Shown here: piece after piece, positions 52,881 through 62,624 of the stretch
Position numbering within the stretch: the first letter of the stretch is position 1
How the letters are laid out: the number at the start of each line of letters is the position of its first letter
Assembly (NCBI GenBank): GCA_003223295.1
Contig: QHYM01000104.1
Location: 32,186 to 96,185 of the forward strand
DNA from: Acidobacteriota bacterium
GTDB lineage: Bacteria > Acidobacteriota > Terriglobia > Acidiferrales > UBA7541
DNA: 64,000 nt
Direction: 5' to 3'
Translations under genes and position numbers: made by a program
The notes under the pieces: generated by a model
What the model saw: the letters and a program-made list of their open reading frames with translations, nothing else
Databases searched by the model: none
Told to the model about the DNA's origin: nothing

Positions 52881-54248
52881 ATGACGACCAGCAAAAACTC
52901 TCTCAATAGAAGGGAAGTGATGCGAATTTGCGGGATGGGCCTGTTGGCCTCTCCCCTGATGGTTCTCGCCAGTTGCCAAAAGCACGCTTCGCCATCATTT
53001 GTGGAACTCAACGGCGCGCCCTTCGAAGGAACCGACGAACAACTGCTCGAGGACATTCAGCGTTCTAGTTTCGATTTTTTCTGGAACGAAGCGAGCTCCA
53101 AAACTGGCCAGGTGAAAGATCGCGCCCTCGCCAACGGCAATGATTCACGAATGATGTCGAGCATCGCAGCCACGGGATTTGGCTTGACCAGTCTTTGCAT
53201 CGGCGACCACCGCGGCTATCGGAAATCGGCGGAGATTATCGAGCGCGTTCGAAACACGCTGCGGTTCATCGCCAACGATTTGCACAACGAACACGGGTTT
53301 TTTTTCCATTTTATTCACATGGAAACCGGCAACCGCTGGGAGAAGTGCGAACTCTCCTCCATCGACTCGTCGATTCTTTTGTGCGGTGTTCTGACCGCCC
53401 GGCAGTATTTTGCCGATCAGGAAATCAAGGATCTCGCGACGAAAATCTATCAGCGCGTCGATTGGCCCTGGATGCTCAACGGCGGGCGGACCTTGTCCAT
53501 GGGCTGGCATCCGGAATCGGGCTTTTTGAACGCGCGCTGGGAACACTTCTGCGAATTGATGATGATTTATTTGCTGGGCATCGGCTCTCCCACGCATCCG
53601 CTGGAAGCAAGCTCCTGGGATGCCTGGACACGCCCGAAAATTAAGTTTCAGGGAATCGAATATATTTCCGGCGATGATCCCATTTTCACGCATCAGTATT
53701 CCCACGCCTGGTTTGATTTCCGCAACAAACGCGACGCCTACGCGAATTATTTTGACAATTCCGTGAAAGCCACCAAGGCGCACAAACTTTTTTGCCTCTC
53801 TCTCCACGACCGCTTTCCCGACTACAGCGAGAATCTTTGGGGCTTTAGCGCTTCGGATTATGTGAAAGGATACACCGCTTGGGGCGGCCCAACGGCGGGA
53901 GGCGGCCCGATTGGCCCGGTCGACGGCAGCATCGTGCCGTGCGCGACGGGCGGCTCTCTCCCGTTTCTCTTCGACGATTGCATCCGCGTTCTGCGCAATC
54001 TCCGCGGCTCCTATCGCGAAAAGGTGTGGACGAAGTACAGCTTCCGGGATGCCTTCAATCCGCTAATAAATTGGTATGACCCCGACGTGCTCGGACTCGA
54101 TCTGGGAGTCACCATGCTCATGGCGGAAAATCACCGCACCGGTTTTGTGTGGGATCAATTCATGAAGGATGAAGACGTGAAGCGCGGGATGGCGCGCGCA
54201 GGCTTTCGTCCAGAAAATCCCCAGGCGCCACCAAAGCCTGCCCATTAA
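52881..54248 (+). CDS. GH144/glucoamylase-like lipoprotein (PF10091 type)
   Basis: 455 aa from the ATG at 52881; the frame is open further upstream but the earlier part overlaps GH3. Lipobox LASC with Cys32 after a Tat-like RRE-containing region. An alpha/alpha-barrel of the glycoamylase-like type (FFWNEASSKTGQVKDRA, GWHPESGFLNARWEHFCELMMIYLLG, WGFSASDYVKGYTAWGGP). Family members of GH144 are endo-beta-1,2-glucanases; the neighbouring GH3 would then finish sophoro-oligosaccharides. The C-terminal tail PQAPPKPAH looks non-native. Confidence 0.83.
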   Translation: MTTSKNSLNRREVMRICGMGLLASPLMVLASCQKHASPSFVELNGAPFEGTDEQLLEDIQRSSFDFFWNEASSKTGQVKDRALANGNDSRMMSSIAATGFGLTSLCIGDHRGYRKSAEIIERVRNTLRFIANDLHNEHGFFFHFIHMETGNRWEKCELSSIDSSILLCGVLTARQYFADQEIKDLATKIYQRVDWPWMLNGGRTLSMGWHPESGFLNARWEHFCELMMIYLLGIGSPTHPLEASSWDAWTRPKIKFQGIEYISGDDPIFTHQYSHAWFDFRNKRDAYANYFDNSVKATKAHKLFCLSLHDRFPDYSENLWGFSASDYVKGYTAWGGPTAGGGPIGPVDGSIVPCATGGSLPFLFDDCIRVLRNLRGSYREKVWTKYSFRDAFNPLINWYDPDVLGLDLGVTMLMAENHRTGFVWDQFMKDEDVKRGMARAGFRPENPQAPPKPAH

Positions 54249-54272
54249 AGCAGCGCGCAGCGTTGAACTTCG

Positions 54273-54404
54273 CTGGCCTATGAGGACGTGGGCATCTCCA
54301 TGTTGATGACGGAAAACCAGCGCACGCAACTCGTGTGGAACACATTCATGCAGAATCCCGAAGCGCAAAGCGTCCTGCAACTCGCCGGCTTCCAGCCGGG
54401 GTAG
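54273..54404 (+). pseudogene. Remnant of a second GH144-type gene (C-terminus only)
   Basis: In frame 1 bases later than the intact gene, codons from 54279 read YEDVGISMLMTEN, then QLVWNTFMQNPEAQ and a GFQPG stop. This matches the C-terminal LGVTMLMAEN...VWDQFMKDED...GFRPEN segment of the preceding protein. No start or upstream domain remains. It shows that a tandem copy was deleted or fused, leaving its last 41 codons. Confidence 0.75.
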
Positions 54405-54510
54405 CTACAAACCTTGATTCCGATGACCTAGAACTGATGGGACTGCCCCTTACCGCGGCTTCTTGTAAGTGCGCATTCTAAAGCACTTAGCTTTCCGGCT
54501 AACTCATCTG

Positions 54511-54554
54511 TAGAATGAACCGCTTCGATGGGGGGCTTACAAGTGTTCATTCTA
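54511..54554. repeat. Perfect 10-bp inverted repeat
   Basis: TAGAATGAAC (54511-54520) and GTTCATTCTA (54545-54554) with a 24-base spacer. A related CATTCTAA with similar flanks lies at about 54472. The geometry resembles the PadR operator-like repeat at 31735-31780. The remainder of the 54405-54688 spacer contains no recognised gene. Confidence 0.45.
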
Positions 54555-54688
54555 AGGAACTTGCAGGTGCTCCCAGGACGTCCGTGTTTTCTCTCCTCCC
54601 CACCCATCGTTTATTGTTCTTTATCTTACCCAGTGAGTACATCATAGGAGATGCCCGCGGTCAAGGGCATTTTGATAGGTGGCGCCTG

Positions 54689-56467
54689 TTATCGAATGCC
54701 CGAGCCTTCGACGATGGTAATGTAGCGATCAATCGGAAGGTCAGTGAAGGTCTCGACGCGGCCGCTCGGTTGCGGCCAGCCAATTTCCAGCCGGTCGATC
54801 TTTGTTCGCGGGCCCATACCCAAGACTTCGCGGGGATCATGCGAGGAAAGGTAGCTGCCTCCACCTACTTTTAGCCGTGTTCGCTTCAGATCGCCCGCCT
54901 GCCATGTGATGCGAGCGCCGACGGCATCCGGATTGGCCTTCTTGCCGATCAGGCGCACGCCAAGCCAATGGTTGTCTTGCGCGGCGACATTCTTCAGCAA
55001 GAGAGGGGCACCACCGTTGACGGTGACGAGCGCGTCGATGGCACCGTCATTATCGAAATCACCGATCGCCAAACCTCGGCCCGCCAAGTTTTGAGCAAAC
55101 GCCGGTCCAGCGGAAGCGCCGGCATTCTCGAATAGGCGTCCCGTGTTGCGAAACAGGAGCAACGGCTCTTTGTACATCACGTGGCTCGAATGCTGCTCGA
55201 TCTTGTCGTCCGGATGACCGTTCACGATGAACAGATCGATGTTGCCGTCGTTATCGTAGTCGAAGAATTTAACGCCCCATCCACTCATCAAGCGGGTAAT
55301 CCGGCCAATGCCCATCGGTCCGGTCATGTCATCGAACGTCTGGTCGTGGTTGTTCTTGTATATGGAATACATCTCCTGGTCCACGTTGGTGACGAAGAGG
55401 TCTTGCCAGCCGTCTTGGTTGAAATCGGCCGAGTCCACGCCCATCCCGGAGCGCGGCCGCCCTTCCTGGCTGAATGCCACGCCGGATTCCAAGCCGATAT
55501 CAGCGAATTTCCCGTTCTTCCTGTTCAGGAACAGAAAATTCTCCACCGTGTCATTGGCGACGAAAAGGTCCATCCATCCGTCATTGTTGATATCCGTAGC
55601 CACCACGCCCCAGGCCTTTCCCAAAGACTTGGCGATTCCGGATTCCTCAGAAACGTCCTTGAAGGTCCCGTCGCCGTTGTTGTGAAAGAGCCAGCTGCGC
55701 ACCCGTGGGTAGACGCTCGGGATACAATAGGATCGCTCTCTCGTTCGCTCGTTCTCGCAGTACTTGTTATTCGATTTGCCAAAATCTCCAAAGCGGCAGA
55801 CAAAAAGGTCCAGCCTGCCGTCGTTATCGTAATCGAACCATACCGCGCTCGAAGCCCAGCCAGGCGCCGCGACACCGGCTTTTTCGGTAACATCCGAGAA
55901 CGTGCCGTCGCCGTTGTTTCGGTACAAAATGCACCGCTCGTATTGGGTGACGTACAAATCGGAAAAGCCGTCATTGTTGAAATCAGCAACGGCCACGCCC
56001 ATTCCATATCCGCCACCGGCGACTCCTACTTGTTCCGTTACATCCGTGAACGTGCCATCGCGGTTGTTCCTGTAAAGTGCGTTCCGGAGCGGTGGCTTTG
56101 GATCATAAAAGTCGCACTTGCCGCTGTTGACCAGATAAATGTCCATCCAGCCGTCATTGTCGTAGTCGAGAAACGCGCAGCCGGCTCCCGTAGTTTCCGG
56201 CAGGTAGTAGTTCTCCGAGCGGCCGTTCACATGGCGCCAAGTGATTCCGCTTCTGGTGGCCGGAACTTCCTCGAATAACATCTGCTTTGTTTGCTCGGCG
56301 TTATTATTCCTTGTGACTGACAACTCCAGGGGCTGGCGTCCAAATAGCGGCCAACTGCGCGATGCGCACAAGCTGGCGCTCAAGGCGCGCAAAAAATCTC
56401 GCCGCGTGAAGCCACACTTGGCTTCCGCTTCATCACTGGCCGGAGGGAAGGTTGGGGATAGTTTCAC
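54689..56467 (-). CDS. Exported FG-GAP/ASPIC-UnbV (CRTAC1-like) protein
   Basis: 592 aa. Tat signal (FTRRDFLRALSASL), then at least six FG-GAP/VCBS calcium-binding repeats of the DYDNDGWMD and DFNNDGFSD type forming a beta-propeller, and a C-terminal ASPIC/UnbV domain (about 500-585). Secreted, function unknown; such proteins are common next to TPR proteins in Acidobacteriota and Planctomycetes. Start overlaps the TPR gene stop by 4 bases. Confidence 0.87.
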   Translation of the reverse strand: MKLSPTFPPASDEAEAKCGFTRRDFLRALSASLCASRSWPLFGRQPLELSVTRNNNAEQTKQMLFEEVPATRSGITWRHVNGRSENYYLPETTGAGCAFLDYDNDGWMDIYLVNSGKCDFYDPKPPLRNALYRNNRDGTFTDVTEQVGVAGGGYGMGVAVADFNNDGFSDLYVTQYERCILYRNNGDGTFSDVTEKAGVAAPGWASSAVWFDYDNDGRLDLFVCRFGDFGKSNNKYCENERTRERSYCIPSVYPRVRSWLFHNNGDGTFKDVSEESGIAKSLGKAWGVVATDINNDGWMDLFVANDTVENFLFLNRKNGKFADIGLESGVAFSQEGRPRSGMGVDSADFNQDGWQDLFVTNVDQEMYSIYKNNHDQTFDDMTGPMGIGRITRLMSGWGVKFFDYDNDGNIDLFIVNGHPDDKIEQHSSHVMYKEPLLLFRNTGRLFENAGASAGPAFAQNLAGRGLAIGDFDNDGAIDALVTVNGGAPLLLKNVAAQDNHWLGVRLIGKKANPDAVGARITWQAGDLKRTRLKVGGGSYLSSHDPREVLGMGPRTKIDRLEIGWPQPSGRVETFTDLPIDRYITIVEGSGIR

Positions 56468-57732
56468 GGGCGCGGATTCTCTTTGTCGAGGGTTCGCAGT
56501 TGCCCTTGCGAAAGACCGGGCGGCCGCTCACTATACACGGTTGCAGTCCGTTGTTTTTCCTGCGCGCTCAACCGCGCAAATTCTGCGCGAGCCTTTGCTG
56601 CTTCCGCTTTCCGGCCAACCCGTGCATACGCGTTTCCAAGCGAGAAGTAGACGCGGGACTCGTTTGGGAACGCCTTCTGAGCGACTTCGAGTTCGGGAAC
56701 GGCACCCGCGGCATTTCCGGTGTCCAGGCGCAACACTCCAAGCAGGTAGTGGGCAAAGGGTATCCCCGGTGCGAGTTTCACTGCTTGCTCGGCGTAGTGC
56801 AAGCCATCCCGCGAGTCCACTTGGTAGCGTACGGATGCGATTTCCAGCATCGAATTTACATTTTGGGGATCGCGCTTCAGCTCCTTCCGAAACTCCTCGA
56901 TGGCCTCATCGGTCTCATTTGTTTCCAACAGCAATCTTCCAAAGGCGAAGTGCAAATTTGGATAGTCCGGAAATTCGCCCGTTAGTTCTGCGTAGGTTTT
57001 CTTCGCCTGCTCGAAATCCCTCGCTGCCAGGAGCGCCTCAGCCTCCCCCGCCCGCGCGATCACCGAGGAGCCGGGAGTGCCTTCGATGGGAGCATCCTGA
57101 GGCCTGAGGAGGAGTACTGCGAGGCCGAGCGCGATGATCGATTCTTTTGTTCTGACCCGGTCCTTTGCCAATTGATCCAGCGTTTCTTTGGCGTCGCCGA
57201 ACTTTCGGGCCCGCAACTGCAGAATCCCCAGGTGATACAGCGCCACGTGGCGCAACTGCTCGTCTTTGATAACGCCCAGTTGTTCTGCGGCCAGCAAGTT
57301 CTTCAGCGCCTGTGCATCCTTGCTCAGCTCGAATTGACACAAACCGAGCATCGCGTGAGCCGTGCCGTTCGCGGGGTCCAGGGCGGTCAGTTTTTCAAAA
57401 TCCTGCGCCGCCTTGGCGTAATGGTCCTGGTCATACTCGATCGTGCCCAGCGACCACCAGCCTTCTTTCCATTTGGGTTGTAGCGCCAGCGCTTTTGCGT
57501 AGAGAGCTACTGCTTCATCGAAGCGATCCGCGTCGCGCGCTTCGGCGGCGCGTTGGGCCAGAGAGGCAAAAGTCGGTGAGGAAGCTTTGGTTTGACTCTG
57601 AGCAGACAAAATGAGGGGAAAAACGATCTGCCAACAGACCAAGACAAAGCAGATTCCTCGTTGCTCTGCTCCTCGGAATGACAGAGTTAGGTTTCCCTTC
57701 AGCAAGCCGGAATGGCAGGGGAAGATGCGCAC
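56464..57732 (-). CDS. TPR-repeat protein
   Basis: 422 aa. Hydrophobic N-terminal segment (about 28-43), then tetratricopeptide repeats from about 55 to 385 (DEAVALYAKALALQPKWKEGWW, EAIEEFRKELKRDPQNVNSML, AVPELEVAQKAFPNESRVYF). Likely a periplasmic scaffold coupled to the FG-GAP protein by a 4-base overlap. A later start is possible since the first 25 residues are not signal-like. Confidence 0.83.
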   Translation of the reverse strand: MRIFPCHSGLLKGNLTLSFRGAEQRGICFVLVCWQIVFPLILSAQSQTKASSPTFASLAQRAAEARDADRFDEAVALYAKALALQPKWKEGWWSLGTIEYDQDHYAKAAQDFEKLTALDPANGTAHAMLGLCQFELSKDAQALKNLLAAEQLGVIKDEQLRHVALYHLGILQLRARKFGDAKETLDQLAKDRVRTKESIIALGLAVLLLRPQDAPIEGTPGSSVIARAGEAEALLAARDFEQAKKTYAELTGEFPDYPNLHFAFGRLLLETNETDEAIEEFRKELKRDPQNVNSMLEIASVRYQVDSRDGLHYAEQAVKLAPGIPFAHYLLGVLRLDTGNAAGAVPELEVAQKAFPNESRVYFSLGNAYARVGRKAEAAKARAEFARLSAQEKQRTATVYSERPPGLSQGQLRTLDKENPRP

Positions 57733-57750
57733 TCGAATAGTCTAAATCGA

Positions 57751-57802
57751 AAGCTGCCAACGAGTCAGCTTCCCGGGGTGTGGGAACTCTCGTTGGCAGC
57801 TT
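57751..57802. terminator. Strong hairpin downstream of the second TonB receptor
   Basis: Arms AAGCTGCCAACGAG (57751-57764) and CTCGTTGGCAGCTT (57789-57802), a perfect 14-bp stem around a 24-base loop that can pair further. It lies 54 bases past the receptor stop on the minus strand, followed by a moderately U-rich stretch, so it probably ends that transcript. Confidence 0.6.
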
Positions 57803-57855
57803 CGTACTTGTGCCGGAGGCAATACGGCAAAGTAGAACTGCATTGCCGGAACTTT

Positions 57856-60800
57856 TTAGAAACTGAAACGGGCCTGCAATTCGATGGTGCGCGCGCCGAG
57901 CGCCTGCTGGGCTTCGCCGAAATGCTGGTCAAGAATATTGTTTTGCGGGTTGAATAAATTCAGCTTGTTGAACAAGTTGTAGAAGTTGGCGCGAAATTCG
58001 ATTTTCGCGTTCTCGCCGATGATCTTCATCGTGGGAAGACCAAACGCCTTGCTAAGCGTCGCGTCCACATCGAAATAACCAGGACCAGTGAATATGTTGC
58101 GGTGAATTCCCGGGACGGTTGGGAGGGGACCCACGCCTTGCTGGCCTGCTGGACATTGCGCAACCGGCGGGTTCGGGAAAAGGCAAGCGAACAGAACGCC
58201 ACCGGACACATTCGGTTGTGTGAAGAAGGCCTGCCCTCCGGTGGTGACGCTGACTTTGCTGCGATAATCAGGCTTGAACCCTCCGAGATACGCTGCAGGA
58301 AGGATCTGGCCATTACCCGCATTGCTGGAAGAGCCAGCTCCACCCTTGCCGAAATTATAGACGGGGTCGAAGCCGCCATCCAGGTCGCCTTGGTTATAGA
58401 TCGGAGTCCACGGGAATCCAGTGTGCGCGTTGAGGATTCCGGAGACACTCCAGCCGCCGGCAACCTTTTCCATCCAAGCGTTACTGCCATGGAAAATCCT
58501 GGGACTCCAGATGCCGTATACCTTGAATGCGTGACGAGTGTCGTAATCAGATGTGGCATAACCCGTTGCGAGATTGTACTGGTAGAAGCCCCCGGCATAA
58601 GCATTGGATCCGGAGTCGATGCTGTGGCTCCAACGATACTGGGTGTCGAGTAAGAAGGAACTGGCAAATTCGTGCTTCAATTCGAGGAGAAGCGCATTGA
58701 AGTTGGCGTTTCCGTCATTTCCGTAAAAGGTGACTCCGTTCACCAGGGGATTGAACGCGACACTCAGCGCGGCGCCCACGTTATACAGGTTGTAGTGCTC
58801 GGTCAAATGGCGGGTGGTGCTGCCCTGATAGCCGACGGAAGCAACCCAGCGATGAGCCAGCTCATACTCGCCACCGAGAGTGTAGTGATAAGTATAGGTC
58901 GTGGGTTCATCCGCCGGAAAAGCGGTCAAAGAGATGGGCGGGCTGCCGGCAACGGGCAGATTGTTGCTGCCAAAGGTCACGATGGCATTTGGATTCGCGG
59001 CATATCCATTCGGATTGTGTACGTCCGTGGGAAACGTGCTACTGCTGTACAAAAGTAAGCAGGTGCTGGGGTCCGCCGGGCCGTTCGGACATGGAAAGTT
59101 CGGCTGGTTGTCCACGAACGGTGGATTGAAGCGGCCATCCAGCGAGTTGGATTGCACGAGACCGTTGAAGGCCACGCCCAACCCTCCGCGAAGCACGAGG
59201 TGGTTGCCAAAGTCGCGGCCGACGAATGATTTTGGACTCCACGCGAATCCAAGCTGAGGGCCGAAGTTACGTTTGCTGGCGTTGTAGAGATCGCCGCCGG
59301 TACGAACGCTGATGTCCGTGAAGGCATTTGCGCCTTGGCCTAACACCACCGTCGCCAGCTTGCTGTTCTTCGCTGAAATCGGTCCAAAGTACTCCCAACG
59401 GAGACCCATGGTCACCGTCAGATTTGGCTTCACCTTGTAATTGTCTTGAAAGAACAGACCGATGAGATTGTTGCGAAGGTCCTTGCGCAATGCCGAAGGT
59501 ACGCCAGTTTGCGGATCGGATTGCGCGTTTTCCGCAACTGGAGCGTCGTTGAGGAAGTCCCAAATGTTGTTGAAGGTGTAGCTGGGACGATCGGCCCAGA
59601 AAGGGGCGTCAACGGAAAGCAAGTGGGTAAATTCGCCGCCCATTTTCATCGTGTGCGCGCCGTGAATCTTGGTGAGAACATCCTTCACGGCGTAGGTCCA
59701 TTGGTCAAAGCCGTTGAAGGAACCAATCCCGTAGCCCCTGACCGCGGTACCGCCGGTAAGAGAACCTACGGTGTTGAAACTAACCTGAGGAAGACCGAAA
59801 GGTCCGTTGGGATTGCTGGCCAGATCTTTATTGATCCAGCCTGCCGCATTCACCCGCACTTCATTAAGCAGCGTCGGGCTGAAGGTGTGATCCCATAGAG
59901 CGGTTGCCGCCCGGTTCGTATACGTTGAGTTAAACAAATTCATCAGGCGGTCGCCATTGCCATTGAGGCCGGTGCTGGTATTCGGCACGTAGTAGATGCT
60001 GAACGCAACGAGATCTTTGCTGGTCGCATTGAAATCCATCCGTCCGTTGTACTGCCGATGCGTACTGTTCGTTGGCTGTACGGTGCTGAAAAAAGCCATG
60101 TCGGGGGCTCCGTCCAGGTTGTTTGTGCCCCCCAGCCCGTCTCCGCCGGTTCCGTAGTTGACCTCTGTGCAAACCGTTGCGGGCGGCGGCGTCGGATTAG
60201 GAATGGAGTGGTAGCAACCGCTATATGCTGCGTCCACGTGTCCGACCCCCGCTGTGAGCGGAGAGCCAATGTCCAGTCCCTTGCCAGTGATTTCAGCACA
60301 GTTTGCTACGGGCTGATTGGCGGTCACGTGCGCGGCGTCGATCAAGCCGACGTCGGCGCAGGTTTTTTCGACGAAAGTACCGCCGTTGGGAGCGACTCCG
60401 TTGAACGTGAGGAATTTCGTTGCATTCGGCCCGCCCGCGAGCGCGCGGTATTCGGAGGTTTCGTAAAAGTTGCCGCCAACTCCCTGCCGGGCGTTGTTGC
60501 TGAGAGTCTCGTAGGAGAAAAACGCGAAAAGGCGATTCTTGAGAATCGGGCCGCCGGCGCTGCCGCCCCAGTCGTTGAAACGATTAGAGTCGCGGACGTT
60601 AGAGCCATTGTAGCCGTTGTATTTAGTAAAGGCATCCAAGCCCGGGCGATGCGCCTTGAAGTAAATACTGCCGTGATACTGGTTCGTCCCGTTCTGAGAA
60701 ATGATCTGGACTTGGGCTCCACGATAACGGCCATTTTCCGCGTCATAGTTGTCCGTAAGGATTTTGACTTCCTTAATGGAGTCCTCGTTCGGCGTGATGA

Positions 60801-61497
60801 CAGACGTGCCTCCCCATGTGACGCTCGTGGTTCCGACGCCGTCGATCTGATAGTTGTTCTCGCCCGTTCGTGCGCCGTTGGCCGTTATCTGGCCGCCATT
60901 TTCAATCTTGAACGCACCGTCAACTCCGCCAGTGCCGCCGACGGTGGTGGATGGCAAATTTTGCGTTCCGCCCGCTGGGCCTTGCGCGCCGTCTCCGAAA
61001 GCGCCAGGTGCCAGTTGCAAAAGTTGAAATGGATCGCGGCCGAATGACGGAAGGTTCTGAAGCTCGCGGGCATTCACCGTACCTTGAAGGTTGGACGTTT
61101 CGGTATCGATCAGCGGAGTGGAATCGCCGCTTACGGTGACGCTTTGTGTGATCTCCCCTACGTCCAGCTGGACATCCAAGGCATTCGCTTGTTCCGCGAT
61201 GACCCCAACATTTTCGAGAACTTTTTTCTTGAAGCCTGCCTTCTCCACGGTCAGCGTGTACTGGCTGGGGGGAAGAGCATTGAAATTGTAAATTCCATCT
61301 TCATTTGTGGTAGCTGTCTGTGTCTGGTTCGTTTCCAGATTCTTTAGCGTGACCGATGCCCCGGAAACCGCAGCACCCTGGGGATCAGTTACCACCCCTT
61401 TGATCGAAGCGCGGTACTGGGCGTGAGCGGCGACCGCTAGGAACAGGGCGCAGATGGCAAACATGGTGGTGCGGACAAAAATTTTGGATCGATTCAT
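57856..61497 (-). CDS. Oar-like TonB-dependent outer-membrane receptor 2
   Basis: 1213 aa. Signal peptide ending AHAQ (about 27), carboxypeptidase-regulatory domain (about 28-115; GVVTDPQGAAVSGASVTLKN), plug with NARELQNLPSFGRDPF and NNYQIDGVGT, a long barrel, and a terminal ELQARFSF ending in Phe. ATG with GGAGGAA. A LacI-like operator 52 bases upstream, shared with the GH3/lacI spacer, points to glucan or oligosaccharide uptake. Confidence 0.9.
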   Translation of the reverse strand: MNRSKIFVRTTMFAICALFLAVAAHAQYRASIKGVVTDPQGAAVSGASVTLKNLETNQTQTATTNEDGIYNFNALPPSQYTLTVEKAGFKKKVLENVGVIAEQANALDVQLDVGEITQSVTVSGDSTPLIDTETSNLQGTVNARELQNLPSFGRDPFQLLQLAPGAFGDGAQGPAGGTQNLPSTTVGGTGGVDGAFKIENGGQITANGARTGENNYQIDGVGTTSVTWGGTSVITPNEDSIKEVKILTDNYDAENGRYRGAQVQIISQNGTNQYHGSIYFKAHRPGLDAFTKYNGYNGSNVRDSNRFNDWGGSAGGPILKNRLFAFFSYETLSNNARQGVGGNFYETSEYRALAGGPNATKFLTFNGVAPNGGTFVEKTCADVGLIDAAHVTANQPVANCAEITGKGLDIGSPLTAGVGHVDAAYSGCYHSIPNPTPPPATVCTEVNYGTGGDGLGGTNNLDGAPDMAFFSTVQPTNSTHRQYNGRMDFNATSKDLVAFSIYYVPNTSTGLNGNGDRLMNLFNSTYTNRAATALWDHTFSPTLLNEVRVNAAGWINKDLASNPNGPFGLPQVSFNTVGSLTGGTAVRGYGIGSFNGFDQWTYAVKDVLTKIHGAHTMKMGGEFTHLLSVDAPFWADRPSYTFNNIWDFLNDAPVAENAQSDPQTGVPSALRKDLRNNLIGLFFQDNYKVKPNLTVTMGLRWEYFGPISAKNSKLATVVLGQGANAFTDISVRTGGDLYNASKRNFGPQLGFAWSPKSFVGRDFGNHLVLRGGLGVAFNGLVQSNSLDGRFNPPFVDNQPNFPCPNGPADPSTCLLLYSSSTFPTDVHNPNGYAANPNAIVTFGSNNLPVAGSPPISLTAFPADEPTTYTYHYTLGGEYELAHRWVASVGYQGSTTRHLTEHYNLYNVGAALSVAFNPLVNGVTFYGNDGNANFNALLLELKHEFASSFLLDTQYRWSHSIDSGSNAYAGGFYQYNLATGYATSDYDTRHAFKVYGIWSPRIFHGSNAWMEKVAGGWSVSGILNAHTGFPWTPIYNQGDLDGGFDPVYNFGKGGAGSSSNAGNGQILPAAYLGGFKPDYRSKVSVTTGGQAFFTQPNVSGGVLFACLFPNPPVAQCPAGQQGVGPLPTVPGIHRNIFTGPGYFDVDATLSKAFGLPTMKIIGENAKIEFRANFYNLFNKLNLFNPQNNILDQHFGEAQQALGARTIELQARFSF

Positions 61498-61548
61498 GGA
61501 TTATTCCTCCACCCCACGAAATTCTCGAAATGGCCCGGCACCCTTAAC

Positions 61549-61560
61549 TAAATCGGTTAA
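61549..61560. promoter_or_regulatory. Candidate LacI operator, copy 2
   Basis: TAAATCGGTTAA within TTAACTAAATCGGTTAA, 52 bases upstream of the TonB receptor start; differs from the copy at 50269-50280 only at one position. The remaining 61561-61726 spacer shows no gene. Confidence 0.55.
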
Positions 61561-61726
61561 CTACCCCATTGGGCGGGGAGTATAGCCAGCCGAAATTTGA
61601 AAGTCAACCATTGTTCCTTCGGATGGAGGGTGGGAAGGTTCGCTGTCGACAGTTTACAGTCGACTGGCGCGGGGATGCGCTGTGCGCGTCTGCGCGGATG
61701 GATGGAGCGGACGAGGAGGACCGGCG

Positions 61727-62575
61727 TTAGCCTGGATGCGCGGCGCGGAAGGCTTGCAGGCAGCGCTCGGCGGTGTCTAATTCGGAGAAGCGGCTGCCTT
61801 CCTGCTCGATGAGGTAGTACTCGGCGCCGCCAACGCTTTCCGCGGCGGCGAAAATGGCTTTCCAATCGGCGATGCCTTCGCCAAACAAGACCGAGTAGCC
61901 CTTGGCGGCGTCCGGCGACCACTCTTTGAGGTGCAGCGAGCGGATGCGGCCGGGATTGGCGCGAATCCAGGCCACGGGGTCGGACCCCGCTTTGAGGCAT
62001 GTGCCTATGTCAAGCTGGAGCATGATCGACGGCTTGGTGTTTTTCGCGAGAACCTCGATGGGCCGCTGATTCTCGATCGGAGTGAACTCGAGCTCGTGAT
62101 TGTGGTAGCCGGCGTGCAGCCCGGATTTCTCCAATTGCTCATCGGCGGAGTTCAGCGCGTCGGCGACGGCTTTCCAGCCATCGAGACCGGGGCCGGGCTT
62201 GGACGACGCCATCACCATGTACTTGCAGCCGAGGATGAGGTTCTTGTCGCGAGCGCGCGCAAGGTTTTCCGCGTTCATGGAAGAGCTGTCGTTGTGCGTC
62301 GAAAAGCAGCGGATGCCGAGGTCGTCGAGCAGTTTGCGCATCTGCTTGGTTTCGTCCTCAGACCATTGGAAATAGGGCGCGTAAAACTCGACACATTGAT
62401 AGCCCATCTTGGCCACGGCGCGCACGGTGGCTTGCGGGTCGCGCTGGAGTTCTTTGCGGACGGAGTAAAGCTCGAGGCCAACAGGAATGGAGGACAAGGC
62501 GGGCGATCGGAGCGCCCAAGGCAATGTTGCTGAGAAGGCGAGAAAAGTTCGGCGAGAGAGGATGTGCGGTGTCAT
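61727..62575 (-). CDS. Exported sugar-phosphate isomerase/epimerase-like TIM-barrel protein
   Basis: 282 aa. Tat-like signal (LSRRTFLAFSATLPWAL), then a xylose-isomerase-like TIM barrel (VGLELYSVRKELQRDP; YHNHELEFTP; LQLDIGTCLKAGSDP; LHLKEWSP). Metal-binding residues Glu, Asp and His of the family appear conserved in the HNHE and LDIG strands. Substrate unknown; commonly a keto-sugar or inositol derivative. Confidence 0.84.
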   Translation of the reverse strand: MTPHILSRRTFLAFSATLPWALRSPALSSIPVGLELYSVRKELQRDPQATVRAVAKMGYQCVEFYAPYFQWSEDETKQMRKLLDDLGIRCFSTHNDSSSMNAENLARARDKNLILGCKYMVMASSKPGPGLDGWKAVADALNSADEQLEKSGLHAGYHNHELEFTPIENQRPIEVLAKNTKPSIMLQLDIGTCLKAGSDPVAWIRANPGRIRSLHLKEWSPDAAKGYSVLFGEGIADWKAIFAAAESVGGAEYYLIEQEGSRFSELDTAERCLQAFRAAHPG

Positions 62576-62624
62576 GAGTGAATCCTAGGCCCAAAACTTC
62601 GCGGATACAATAAGGAAAGTTGCG

